Assembly: GCF_021646545.1 (NCBI RefSeq)
Contig: NZ_JAKIRP010000015.1
Coordinates: 124,001-188,000, forward strand
Origin: Chitinophaga filiformis
GTDB taxonomy: Bacteria > Bacteroidota > Bacteroidia > Chitinophagales > Chitinophagaceae
Direction: 5' to 3'
DNA: 64,000 nt
The notes under the pieces were generated by a model. The model did no database searches, had not been told where the DNA came from, and saw only the letters and a program-made list of their open reading frames with translations. Below are positions 44,209 to 52,153 of this stretch, one piece after another. Every line of letters starts with the position of its first letter. The first letter of the stretch is position 1. A program made the position numbers and the translations under genes.

Positions 44209-46014
44209 ATGCAGATGATATTCAGGAAACCTTTTCTAACCTTTTTGTTAACCGGCCTGCTGGCAGCAGCTGGCCTTTACGCTGGTCCGGCAGACCAGTT
44301 TCAGCAAGCACTGAAAAATAGTAGAGCCACTATTGTGCTGGCTAATGGTGAAACGGCACCTGCTACCGTGCAACTCTCCCGTACATGGGAGGGCGACTTT
44401 TGTACCGCGCAGATTACAAACACCGGCAGTAAACCGGTAAGCATTCACGAAGTAATACTGGCGCAGGCCGGTAAAATACTACCTGCCAATACGCCCTTTT
44501 ATGCAGAAGGATTCCAGATGCTGACACAGACAAGCGGTACCCTGGAAAAACCGCAGGTGCTGGGTAATTATACCGATGAGGGGCATTACAAGATCCCTCA
44601 GCCTGCCGGCTACCTGGCGGTATACAACCTCTTACGTTTATACCCCCCTGGCGAAGCTGAACTCCTGGCTGGGTTTACCAGTTGCCGGCGCTTTACAGGT
44701 AAGTTCTATCTCAATGCAGACACTATCAAAGTGGTAATGGACCTGGAGAACCTGATCCTGGCCCCTGGCGCTACCTGCCAACTGGAGGAATGGGCCTTGC
44801 TGAAGGGTAAGGAAGGAAATGCCCTGCTGGAGAAATTTGCTGCCCGTATCAATCAGCACCATCCGCGCCTGGCCTTCAAAGAACCGCCAACCGGCTGGTG
44901 TAGCTGGTATTGTTTTGGTCCGCGGGTAACAGCACAGAACATCTACGATAACCTGGACTACATCAAGGCTAATATACCTGCCCTGCGATATATACAGATA
45001 GATGACGGCTACCAGCCGCATATGGGCGATTGGTTATCGACAGGTCAGTCATTTGGAGGTAATATACAGCCGGTACTGAGCAGCATACGAAGCAAGGGTT
45101 TCGAGCCCGCCATCTGGGTGGCACCCTTTATTTGTGATAGCAATTCCACGATATACAAAAAGCATCCTGACTGGCTGGTAAAAGATGCAAATGGTAAACC
45201 ACTGCGTAGTGACCTGGTCACATTTGGCGGCTGGCGGTTGAAGCCCTGGTTTGTGCTGGATGGTACCAATCCGGCGGTACAAAAGCACCTGGAAGAATTG
45301 TTCCGCACGATGCGTAATCAGTGGGGATGTACCTATTTTAAACTGGATGCCAATTTCTGGGGCGCTATCCACGGCGGTTACTTCTATGACAAACAAGCTA
45401 CCCGCGTAGAGGCTTATCGCCGCGGTATGGAAGCTATACTGAAGGGTACAGGAGACGCATTTATACTTGGCTGTAATCATCCGCTATGGCCCTCATTAGG
45501 CCTTATACACGGCTCCCGCAGCTCGATGGATATCAAACGTCAGTGGTCAGTTTTCGAGCGCTCAGGAAGGGAGAATTTGTACCGTGCCTGGCAGAATGGA
45601 CGTCTGTGGTGGAATGATCCCGACTGCCTGCTGCTGACCGGTAAAATGCCGGATAATGAGTTCCGCTTTCACGCAGCACTGATATACGGTACCGGAGGCA
45701 TGTTGCTGAGTGGAGACGATCTGACCACTATTTCCCCCGAACGCTTAAACATGTTGCGTAAAACAGTGCCGCCTACCGCACGTGCTGCCGATTTTCAGAA
45801 TACAAAGTTTGAAATAGGCAGGTTGTCAACACCTGGTGGCAAAAGCCTGGTGTTGCTGAACTGGGATAATACCGCGAAAACGATCACTGTTAAACTGGAC
45901 CGCCCCTGCGAAATCATAGATCATTGGACTGGTAAAAGCCTGGGGAAATTCTCAGGAAAATATACAGCGAACCTTAGTGCGCACGACGGAAGCGTGGTAG
46001 AAATAAAAGAATAA
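44209..46014 (+). CDS. GH36-type (clan GH-D) alpha-galactosidase-like enzyme, secreted
   Basis: Signal peptide (about 1-25), an N-terminal beta-sandwich, then a TIM barrel with WCSWYCFG (near 230), IQIDDGYQ (near 263), nucleophile Asp380 in YFKLDANFWG and a candidate acid/base Asp441 in RSSMDIKRQW. A C-terminal beta domain closes the 601 residues. Alpha-galactosidase is the best guess; related GH-D enzymes also cleave alpha-N-acetylgalactosamine. It is the last gene of the run and is followed by a terminator shared with the convergent lyase-like genes. Confidence 0.8.
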   Translation: MQMIFRKPFLTFLLTGLLAAAGLYAGPADQFQQALKNSRATIVLANGETAPATVQLSRTWEGDFCTAQITNTGSKPVSIHEVILAQAGKILPANTPFYAEGFQMLTQTSGTLEKPQVLGNYTDEGHYKIPQPAGYLAVYNLLRLYPPGEAELLAGFTSCRRFTGKFYLNADTIKVVMDLENLILAPGATCQLEEWALLKGKEGNALLEKFAARINQHHPRLAFKEPPTGWCSWYCFGPRVTAQNIYDNLDYIKANIPALRYIQIDDGYQPHMGDWLSTGQSFGGNIQPVLSSIRSKGFEPAIWVAPFICDSNSTIYKKHPDWLVKDANGKPLRSDLVTFGGWRLKPWFVLDGTNPAVQKHLEELFRTMRNQWGCTYFKLDANFWGAIHGGYFYDKQATRVEAYRRGMEAILKGTGDAFILGCNHPLWPSLGLIHGSRSSMDIKRQWSVFERSGRENLYRAWQNGRLWWNDPDCLLLTGKMPDNEFRFHAALIYGTGGMLLSGDDLTTISPERLNMLRKTVPPTARAADFQNTKFEIGRLSTPGGKSLVLLNWDNTAKTITVKLDRPCEIIDHWTGKSLGKFSGKYTANLSAHDGSVVEIKE

Positions 46015-46037
46015 TACGGCTAAGAATAGGATACATT

Positions 46038-46072
46038 AAAAGGCTTTCAGACATGCGTCCGAAAGCCTTTTT
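46038..46072. terminator. Bidirectional rho-independent terminator
   Basis: AAAAGGCTTTC (46038-46048) with GAAAGCCTTTT (46061-46071), between two convergent operons. Confidence 0.88.
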
Positions 46073-46102
46073 GATTGATTGAACGGTAACCTTATAAAGC
46101 AA

Positions 46103-46891
46103 TCAGTTAGGGGCGGTACCGTCCCTATACACTTTCACGCCTCTCCATTTTACGGTGGCAGTACCGGTTCTTAATGTGCCGTAATTGCCATACTTCATGT
46201 AGTTGGTGACTGCTTCATTGTCTGCAATATCTGCTTTCTTAACCCCGTTGATATAGATTTTGATCCGGTTGCCTTTATCCTCCTGTAGATGAATGACGTT
46301 GATATGGACTTCCTTCCCATAAACATTTGTTGCCAATGTCTGACCAGCTCCTCTGATAGAGCCGCCATCGGCGGCATAGCCGCGGATCATTAACTGGGTG
46401 GCACCCTCAGTACTCCCAAAGATCTGCATCAGTGACTCATCGTCCAGCGGAGCATTGAAAGTGACGTAACCTTCAAACTGGCGGCTGCCTGTGGAATATT
46501 CATTCTGCAACCGTATTTCTGAGCGGTTCGACTTATTATTCACAATGCGGAAGGTCTCGGTGCCATTATCGTACCGGTAGTCGGCACAGATAGGATCTCC
46601 GACGGACTTATAAGACGTCCAGTTAAAGGTCTGCAATCCGTTCTCATCGTCCAGGTGGATTTTTTTGGTAGGAGAATATGCAACCCATCCGCTACCTACT
46701 GCGGCCGCTATTGTTACATCTCCATTGATGGTGGCGGCTGTTTGTGTTTCAGATAAGTGGGAGCGCTTATCGGGTGTTTGCGCCTCTTTTTTACAACTAC
46801 CGCTAAGAAACATGATGGCAGATAGTGTGAATACTGTTGTTAACTGCCATGGCAGAGGCATGGCATAACTGCTTGTTAGGGGGACTTTCAT
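46103..46891 (-). CDS. Lipoprotein with jelly-roll (polysaccharide lyase-like) domain
   Basis: A 262-residue lipoprotein with lipobox FLSGSC before KKE, a spacer to about 70, and a concanavalin-type jelly-roll domain (about 75-260). NRSEIRLQNEY near 118 and KIYINGVKKADI near 208 follow the pattern of alginate/ulvan-type polysaccharide lyases, where N-R-S-E-I-R lines the cleft. Enzyme activity is not proven; a binding role is possible. It lies 46 bp downstream of the T9SS protein gene and probably shares its transcript. Confidence 0.62.
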   Translation of the reverse strand: MKVPLTSSYAMPLPWQLTTVFTLSAIMFLSGSCKKEAQTPDKRSHLSETQTAATINGDVTIAAAVGSGWVAYSPTKKIHLDDENGLQTFNWTSYKSVGDPICADYRYDNGTETFRIVNNKSNRSEIRLQNEYSTGSRQFEGYVTFNAPLDDESLMQIFGSTEGATQLMIRGYAADGGSIRGAGQTLATNVYGKEVHINVIHLQEDKGNRIKIYINGVKKADIADNEAVTNYMKYGNYGTLRTGTATVKWRGVKVYRDGTAPN

Positions 46892-46937
46892 GGTTGTTGG
46901 TTTGATTAGTTAATGATGAGGTGGAAAAAATATAGTA

Positions 46938-48089
46938 TTACTGTTTGGCGATCATCTTCGTAATCACTGTTCCATTATGCAGCACGCGCAATACATAAGT
47001 GCCGGCAGGGACGGACTTCATATCAAACAAAGTACGATGGGCGCCGGCTGGCAGGTTTGTATTTACCAGCACTGCTATTCTTTTCTGATGCATGTCATAT
47101 ACTTCGACAAGCGTCTTGCCGGCGTCTTTGAAGTTGAGGTCAATAGTGCTGCTGCTTTCTGCCGGATTGGGAAATACTTTTACTGTTATTGCAGCGGGTT
47201 CTTTTAAAGGTTCTTCTTTCTTTGAAAGGCTTGTTACATCTTCAGCCGCCGCCGCCAGGGTAGCACCACAGGTCGCGCTGCCTTCTGCAATACAGAAATC
47301 AGCGAAACGTACCTGTTCATCACGCAGTTGGGAAATGCTGTTGAGGCTGCGATAAATACCCCATTTTGGCCGGCAGAAGGTAGTTCCATCACGCCACATG
47401 TTAATGCTGTTATCGCTGTAGGAAAGCAGTGTAGCTCCATCACTCACTCTTTTGATCACTATCTCATAAGTGCCGTTGGTGCTGTACTTCACCTTCTCGA
47501 CCACTTCTACCCATACGCCTTTGAATGAAGAAAGATTGACACTGTGAATTTCACCACCAGTCCCACCGCTACCGGTGCTGTGAATGATCTGTAGCTTCTG
47601 TGGATTGCCTGCCCGTGGCGTGATCGTGATAATAGGAGCGCCGTCATCACCATCGCCTGCTTTTATCTGGTGAATGTGACAGAAGTTGGCTGTAGGAATA
47701 AACCCCGCGTCTAACTTGAATTTCCAGCGATAAGTAACAGTTTCATTTAAGGCGCCTTTCAGGTTGGCAGGAGAGGAGCCATGTGTTTTGATTTCATTTC
47801 TTTGCCGGTCAGTACTGCCATTGCAGCGATCATTATCCGGCGTTACGTGGATGTGGAACACAAAAACATTTTTGTTAAGCTGGCTGTCAAATACCTCAGT
47901 AATATGCCTGCCAAACGAGGAGTGGCCGCAGTCAGGTACTTCACCGGCTGTTCCACTGCCTAATACGCTTTGAATAAGCTCATACGTGTCGCCTGGACCA
48001 TTTGCCTGTAAGGTAACCTGGGCTTGTAAACAGGTAGGCACGAAAAGTAAGAGCAGCATACTGCTACAGCATCGTAGGGATGTTTCCAT
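46938..48089 (-). CDS. Secreted T9SS-exported protein, polysaccharide lyase-like
   Basis: A 383-residue exported protein. Signal peptide 1-23; a beta-jelly-roll region (about 30-275) with TDRQRNEIKTHG and FCHIHQIKAGDGDDGAP, a pattern seen in heparin-lyase-I-like proteins; a Ser/Glu linker; and a C-terminal T9SS type A sorting domain (about 300-383) with VKVFPNPAE, PAGAHRTLFD and GTYVLRV. It therefore crosses the outer membrane by type IX secretion. Candidate LacI-type boxes lie upstream of its start. Confidence 0.75.
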   Translation of the reverse strand: METSLRCCSSMLLLLFVPTCLQAQVTLQANGPGDTYELIQSVLGSGTAGEVPDCGHSSFGRHITEVFDSQLNKNVFVFHIHVTPDNDRCNGSTDRQRNEIKTHGSSPANLKGALNETVTYRWKFKLDAGFIPTANFCHIHQIKAGDGDDGAPIITITPRAGNPQKLQIIHSTGSGGTGGEIHSVNLSSFKGVWVEVVEKVKYSTNGTYEIVIKRVSDGATLLSYSDNSINMWRDGTTFCRPKWGIYRSLNSISQLRDEQVRFADFCIAEGSATCGATLAAAAEDVTSLSKKEEPLKEPAAITVKVFPNPAESSSTIDLNFKDAGKTLVEVYDMHQKRIAVLVNTNLPAGAHRTLFDMKSVPAGTYVLRVLHNGTVITKMIAKQ

Positions 48090-48138
48090 AACGGAAATTT
48101 TGAGAGATTGGAAATAGGGGTATTGAACTTTATCTAAA

Positions 48139-48172
48139 ATGTAAACGTTTGCTTCGGTTTGCCAATCGATTG
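48139..48172. promoter_or_regulatory. Two LacI-type palindromes upstream of the lyase-like operon
   Basis: AAACGTTT (48143-48150) within GTAAACGTTTGC, and CAATCGATTG (48163-48172) within GCCAATCGATTGCAT, lie 50-85 bp upstream of the start at 48089. They resemble the box at 39522, which suggests shared control. The 228 bp between 48090 and 48317 hold no gene. Confidence 0.5.
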
Positions 48173-48317
48173 CATCTAATGTTAAATTAGTGAGTTTCTA
48201 ATAAAAAGTAAATTTTTTAATTCGGTAAATGATTGGTATATTCTATAATGAGCGTTTGGGGATGTAAGATGTCTATCCGACACCGTTCTGGAAATTATCC
48301 TGCTAAAGTATACTGGT

Positions 48318-48986
48318 CTATAATTGCACGATGCCATGTTTTACGGCATAAAGGGCTAGCATTACCCTATTCTTAACTTTCAAACGTTGAAAAAGCGCTT
48401 CCCGGTAGCCATCAATGGTCTTAGGGCTCAGGCTCATTTTCTCGGCAATCTGTTGATAAGTCAGTTCTGAAGCTACGAGCTTAATGAATTCCCTTTCGTT
48501 TTCTGATAAATATACAGTGTCTTTATTTTTGCTCATTGTACCATTGAGATTGTGATTCATTACTTGAGTTGCAGTATCGGAATAATAAAAACCATTATTG
48601 GCAATAGTCTCCAGTGCACGATGCATGTCTTCCACTTCGATGTCTTTAGATAAATATCCTTTTACTCCCAGTCGTAACATGCGTATGATCGCCTCATCTG
48701 ATTCCACCATGGATATAACTAATACCTTCACCGAAGGATGCGTGCGTTGTAACCATTCTACTGCCTCAAACCCATTCATGTCTGGCATTTCAATATCCAT
48801 CAGAATAATATCGGGAAACGGTACCTGTTTCATCTTTTGCTGGAGATCGTGCCCATTATCTGCTTCAAAGAGAATATTATATCTGTTTTGTATATTACCC
48901 AGATTGATAAGTTTGATGATACCTTTGCGGAAAAGATTATGGTCGTCAACAATAGCAATATTCAGTGTTGAGGAGAGGTCCTTCAT
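48318..48986 (-). CDS. NarL/LuxR-family response regulator
   Basis: A 222-residue two-domain response regulator. The receiver (about 8-130) has the acidic pair in IVDDHNLF and the phospho-acceptor Asp in ILMDIEMP (near 62). The LuxR-type helix-turn-helix (about 155-215) contains ELTYQQIAEKMSLSPKTIDG. Its ATG overlaps the stop of the histidine kinase gene by 4 bp, so the two form a cognate pair. Confidence 0.92.
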   Translation of the reverse strand: MKDLSSTLNIAIVDDHNLFRKGIIKLINLGNIQNRYNILFEADNGHDLQQKMKQVPFPDIILMDIEMPDMNGFEAVEWLQRTHPSVKVLVISMVESDEAIIRMLRLGVKGYLSKDIEVEDMHRALETIANNGFYYSDTATQVMNHNLNGTMSKNKDTVYLSENEREFIKLVASELTYQQIAEKMSLSPKTIDGYREALFQRLKVKNRVMLALYAVKHGIVQL

Positions 48987-49804
48987 AAAACAAGGGATTT
49001 AAGTATTTCGGGATGTGGGATGTTTATGGACACTAAGGTACCTTCTCCTTCCCGACTGGCAATATTAAATTCCGCGTTGATAAGCGCAGCTCGTTTACGG
49101 ATGTTCAGTAGTCCGGTGCTTTGTTTTTCTCCACTTTGTTTTAAGGCCTCTTCTACATTAAATCCTGCCCCGTCGTCGGCAATCGTCAGAGCAAATCGGT
49201 CAGGAGAGAAAGTGAGGCATGTGGAAACCTTTGAAGCCTTCGCATACTTTACTACATTGTTTAATACCTCCTGGCACAAACGGAACAGGATGATTTCATG
49301 CTCCGGTAACATCCTGTATTCTTCGCCGGTTTTGGCAATGATTACCTCATATTTTTTCGTTTTAGCAAGTCTGCTTAACTCGTTGTCCAACGCTTTTACA
49401 AAGCCAATGTGGATAATATGATCTGTATTCAGATTCGCGCTCAGTGCTTTTAATTCACTCATCAGCTGCTTGGCCAGCGATTTTGTTTCAATAATGTTTT
49501 CACGCTGTTCCGCCGGACTTTGAGGCAGTATTTCAGAAAGATTTATATTGATCAGCGACACAAGGTGGCTGAAATTAGCGTGTAGTTCTTTGGAAATATG
49601 ATCAAGGGTTTGCTCCTGGATCGCGAGTTTGGACTGCAACAGCGTTTGATTAAATGTTTCCCGTATCTCTATTATCTCCTGTTGATGTCGGAATCTTTTC
49701 CGCTGATAGAGGAACAGGAAATAGATAATAGCAATGCTAAGACAAAATACAATACCGGTGGAAATTATAATCGTTAGTGCGGTTGCGAGAGTTGAGGTTT
49801 GCAT
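48983..49804 (-). CDS. Membrane sensor histidine kinase (DesK/NarX type)
   Basis: A 273-residue kinase from the ATG at 49804 (a 9-residue longer start at 49831 is possible). One N-terminal transmembrane helix (about 10-32), a coiled-coil, then a HisKA_3-like dimerisation helix with the putative phospho-His in KELHANF, which is a weak version of the usual H-D-N box, and a HATPase_c domain (N-box NNVVKYAKAS, G1 box DDGAGFN). It overlaps the upstream membrane gene by about 30 bp, so tight coupling is likely. Confidence 0.85.
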   Translation of the reverse strand: MQTSTLATALTIIISTGIVFCLSIAIIYFLFLYQRKRFRHQQEIIEIRETFNQTLLQSKLAIQEQTLDHISKELHANFSHLVSLININLSEILPQSPAEQRENIIETKSLAKQLMSELKALSANLNTDHIIHIGFVKALDNELSRLAKTKKYEVIIAKTGEEYRMLPEHEIILFRLCQEVLNNVVKYAKASKVSTCLTFSPDRFALTIADDGAGFNVEEALKQSGEKQSTGLLNIRKRAALINAEFNIASREGEGTLVSINIPHPEILKSLVL

Positions 49805-50457
49805 AAAAAGCTTATTAAATAACAGGTGCACATTAATAAATTGAACGTATCATTGATTGGCAGGAACACTAAAGACAAAGTAGATTGCTGCATGTTCAGG
49901 AATCCCAACATTATTAGAAATGGAAGGGATACCGCGTGGTATATAAATAATCCCAACGTCATCCAAACCAATGGTTCCTTATGTAACACAATTATTCTGG
50001 TTTCCTGTAATAACTGTTTAAAATAAAAAAGGCATAGAATAATGATAGGAATGTGAGCGAAGATCACACTATAGGTGTTATACTGAAATGGGCCTTGAAT
50101 GAACAGGTAGTCCAGTATGCCGAATGATACCAGCATGAATGCCACCGGCCGGATAATCCTTTTTATCTGCGCGGCGTCCAGGATCAGGTAAAAGACGGCG
50201 AGCAAAATTCCAAGGCGAATGGTGATAAAGAGATTATAGATCCAGAAGTTATTTTTAGAATAATCCCAGAAAAACATCTTGTGTATAGACAAGCGCCAAA
50301 GGAATGCTGACAGTTCGGTTAATAGTGATATTATTACTAATATAGAAAGTAACTGATATGGCTTAGGCCATTTTTGCCGGAAACTCTTCAGGCTAAAAAT
50401 GGCGCTAAGCAATAATGGTACGAGAAATAGGTATTCATATTTTAGTAGACGCTGCAT
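49774..50457 (-). CDS. Multi-pass membrane protein next to a two-component system
   Basis: A 227-residue protein with six to seven hydrophobic helices and no soluble domain. No family recognised. Because it precedes and overlaps the kinase gene, it could sense the signal for the kinase, whose own sensor region is a single helix. That link is inferred from gene order only. Confidence 0.65.
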   Translation of the reverse strand: MQRLLKYEYLFLVPLLLSAIFSLKSFRQKWPKPYQLLSILVIISLLTELSAFLWRLSIHKMFFWDYSKNNFWIYNLFITIRLGILLAVFYLILDAAQIKRIIRPVAFMLVSFGILDYLFIQGPFQYNTYSVIFAHIPIIILCLFYFKQLLQETRIIVLHKEPLVWMTLGLFIYHAVSLPFLIMLGFLNMQQSTLSLVFLPINDTFNLLMCTCYLISFLCKPQLSQPH

Positions 50458-50476
50458 TTACTCAATTTACTGAATG

Positions 50477-50947
50477 TTATTCATAATTACTGTCGTCGCA
50501 GCGTGGGGGACAAGGTAGTCCCAGGTTGAAATCTTTTACATCTTCGGTAGGGTCGTCTCCGGGGAATAAAATGATCTCCCTTGGAAGGGATGATCTTTCC
50601 GAAAAATTCGATTCTTTTTCCAACACCACATTATGATGTATGGTAGTGTTACCTATAGTCTTTTCTCTGGTAACATTAAACAGCAGGCATAGTTGCCCTG
50701 CATACTGGTGGCCGTCCTCATAGGTGCCAAAGTTGATCCTGATACCGTCTCCTCCTGCAAAGTCAATTTCTTCCAGCAATTTTACGAAATGCTCTTTCGA
50801 ATACCAGACGGACGTCGTGTCTGGCTTACCTAATGCCTGACTTAAAACATTGTGTTTCTGATTTTGGAACCGGGTGATACGGTCTGCAGTTGTCTTTTGG
50901 CCCACATAGAAAAAAGGAAGGGGCTTTACTGTTACATGGTGTTGCAT
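50477..50947 (-). CDS. Hypothetical protein
   Basis: A 156-residue soluble protein starting MQHHVTVKPLPFFYVGQKT. The frame continues to a GTG at 50989, but the ATG at 50947 gives the cleaner start. It has GGDGIRINFG near 80, and a Cys/Pro-rich end (LGLPCPPRCDD). No family that I know. It is first in the run membrane protein, kinase, regulator (20 bp before the membrane gene), so it may belong to the same signalling unit. It is divergent from the caspase operon. Confidence 0.55.
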   Translation of the reverse strand: MQHHVTVKPLPFFYVGQKTTADRITRFQNQKHNVLSQALGKPDTTSVWYSKEHFVKLLEEIDFAGGDGIRINFGTYEDGHQYAGQLCLLFNVTREKTIGNTTIHHNVVLEKESNFSERSSLPREIILFPGDDPTEDVKDFNLGLPCPPRCDDSNYE

Positions 50948-51040
50948 AATTGGAGTTTTAAAAATAGGTGGAGTAGGAATTTTTAACACTGCGAAACTAT
51001 GGCTTCAATAGCTTACAAAATTCAGCTGAGGTCAAATACA

Positions 51041-51100
51041 GGAAAAATCCTCCCCATAGAAAAGGGTTTATCCTGAATGAGCAAAAAAGGGGATTTTTCC
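51041..51100. promoter_or_regulatory. Inverted pair of GGAAAAATCC boxes upstream of the caspase operon
   Basis: GGAAAAATCC (51041-51050) and its exact complement GGATTTTTCC (51091-51100), 50 bp centre to centre, about five helical turns. They lie in the divergent region between the hypothetical gene (start 50947) and the caspase gene (start 51185). They could be operators bound on one DNA face, or arms of a long hairpin. Confidence 0.45.
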
Positions 51101-51184
51101 CCCTCCTTACAGGTTTTTTCCTTCGTAAGGCTTTGTCACCTTTGTGTTGTTATACACAGATTGTTTTATCCTCAATTACTCCAC

Positions 51185-52126
51185 ATGAGAAAAGCATTGG
51201 TTGTCGGCATTGACGAATATCCGGGCAGCGCTAAGTTAAAAGGAGGTGTAAATGATGCAATGGAAGTGGCCAGGCTATTAGATACAAACGCTGATGGATC
51301 CCCCAATTTTGATGTGATGGTTAGCAATAACGTAAAGACCAGGTCTGTCCTCAAATCCCTCATACTCGATCTTTTCAAAGGTGATGATGAAATCAGCCTT
51401 TTCTATTTTTCAGGCCACGGATACGTTACGGACATAGGCGGCTATATCGTAACACCCGATTTCAGCCGTCATGATGAAGGTATTTCGATGGACGAAATAC
51501 TGAAGATTGCCAGCCTGTCAGCCGCAAGGCACAAAATTGTGATCCTGGATTGCTGTCATGCTGGAGCGATGGGTGAAACCACAATACCTGGTAATAGCGC
51601 AGCCTTCCTGGAACAAGGCGTTATCATCCTGGCTTCAAGCCGTAATACCGAATTGTCTATGGAAGCATCCGGGCAGGGCGTATTTACTAGTTTACTCATC
51701 GATGCATTGAAAGGTGGGGCCGCTGACATAAGTGGTGAAGTAACACCCGGTAATATTTACAGTTATATTGACAAAGCCCTTGGTGGATGGAAACAACGTC
51801 CGGTTTTTAAGGCGAATATAGTACGCACCATCAGCCTGCGTAAAGTGAAACCGCTGGTTGCCTTAACTGAACTGCGAAAACTTACGGAATACTTCCGGCA
51901 GGCCAATAGCGAGTACGCACTTGACCCGAGTTATGAATATACCGCCCACGCTCCTGATACCGATAACATCAACACTTTTAAGATCCTGCGGAGAATGCAG
52001 CTGGTAGGCCTGGTCGAGCCAGTGGGGGAGGAATATATGTATTGGGCCGCTATCAACAGAAAAAGCTGTCGTCTTACCTCAATGGGCGCTTATTATTGGA
52101 AGCTACTCACGGATAAAAGAATATAA
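51185..52126 (+). CDS. Caspase-like cysteine protease (peptidase C14)
   Basis: A 313-residue caspase-fold protein. From the ATG at 51185 it begins MRKALVVGIDEYPGSAKLKGGV without a signal peptide. The catalytic dyad is His78 in FSGHG and Cys124 in LDCCHAG. After the protease domain (about 1-225) a C-terminal helical, winged-helix-like part (about 235-313, LTELRKLTEYFRQ, RRMQLVGLVEP, RLTSMGAYYWKLL) may bind nucleic acid or partner proteins. Longer starts to 51077 add residues encoded by the upstream control region and are unlikely. It heads an eight-gene plus-strand run. Confidence 0.88.
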   Translation: MRKALVVGIDEYPGSAKLKGGVNDAMEVARLLDTNADGSPNFDVMVSNNVKTRSVLKSLILDLFKGDDEISLFYFSGHGYVTDIGGYIVTPDFSRHDEGISMDEILKIASLSAARHKIVILDCCHAGAMGETTIPGNSAAFLEQGVIILASSRNTELSMEASGQGVFTSLLIDALKGGAADISGEVTPGNIYSYIDKALGGWKQRPVFKANIVRTISLRKVKPLVALTELRKLTEYFRQANSEYALDPSYEYTAHAPDTDNINTFKILRRMQLVGLVEPVGEEYMYWAAINRKSCRLTSMGAYYWKLLTDKRI

Positions 52127-52153
52127 CTCCATCAATATGTAAAATTCCCTTGA

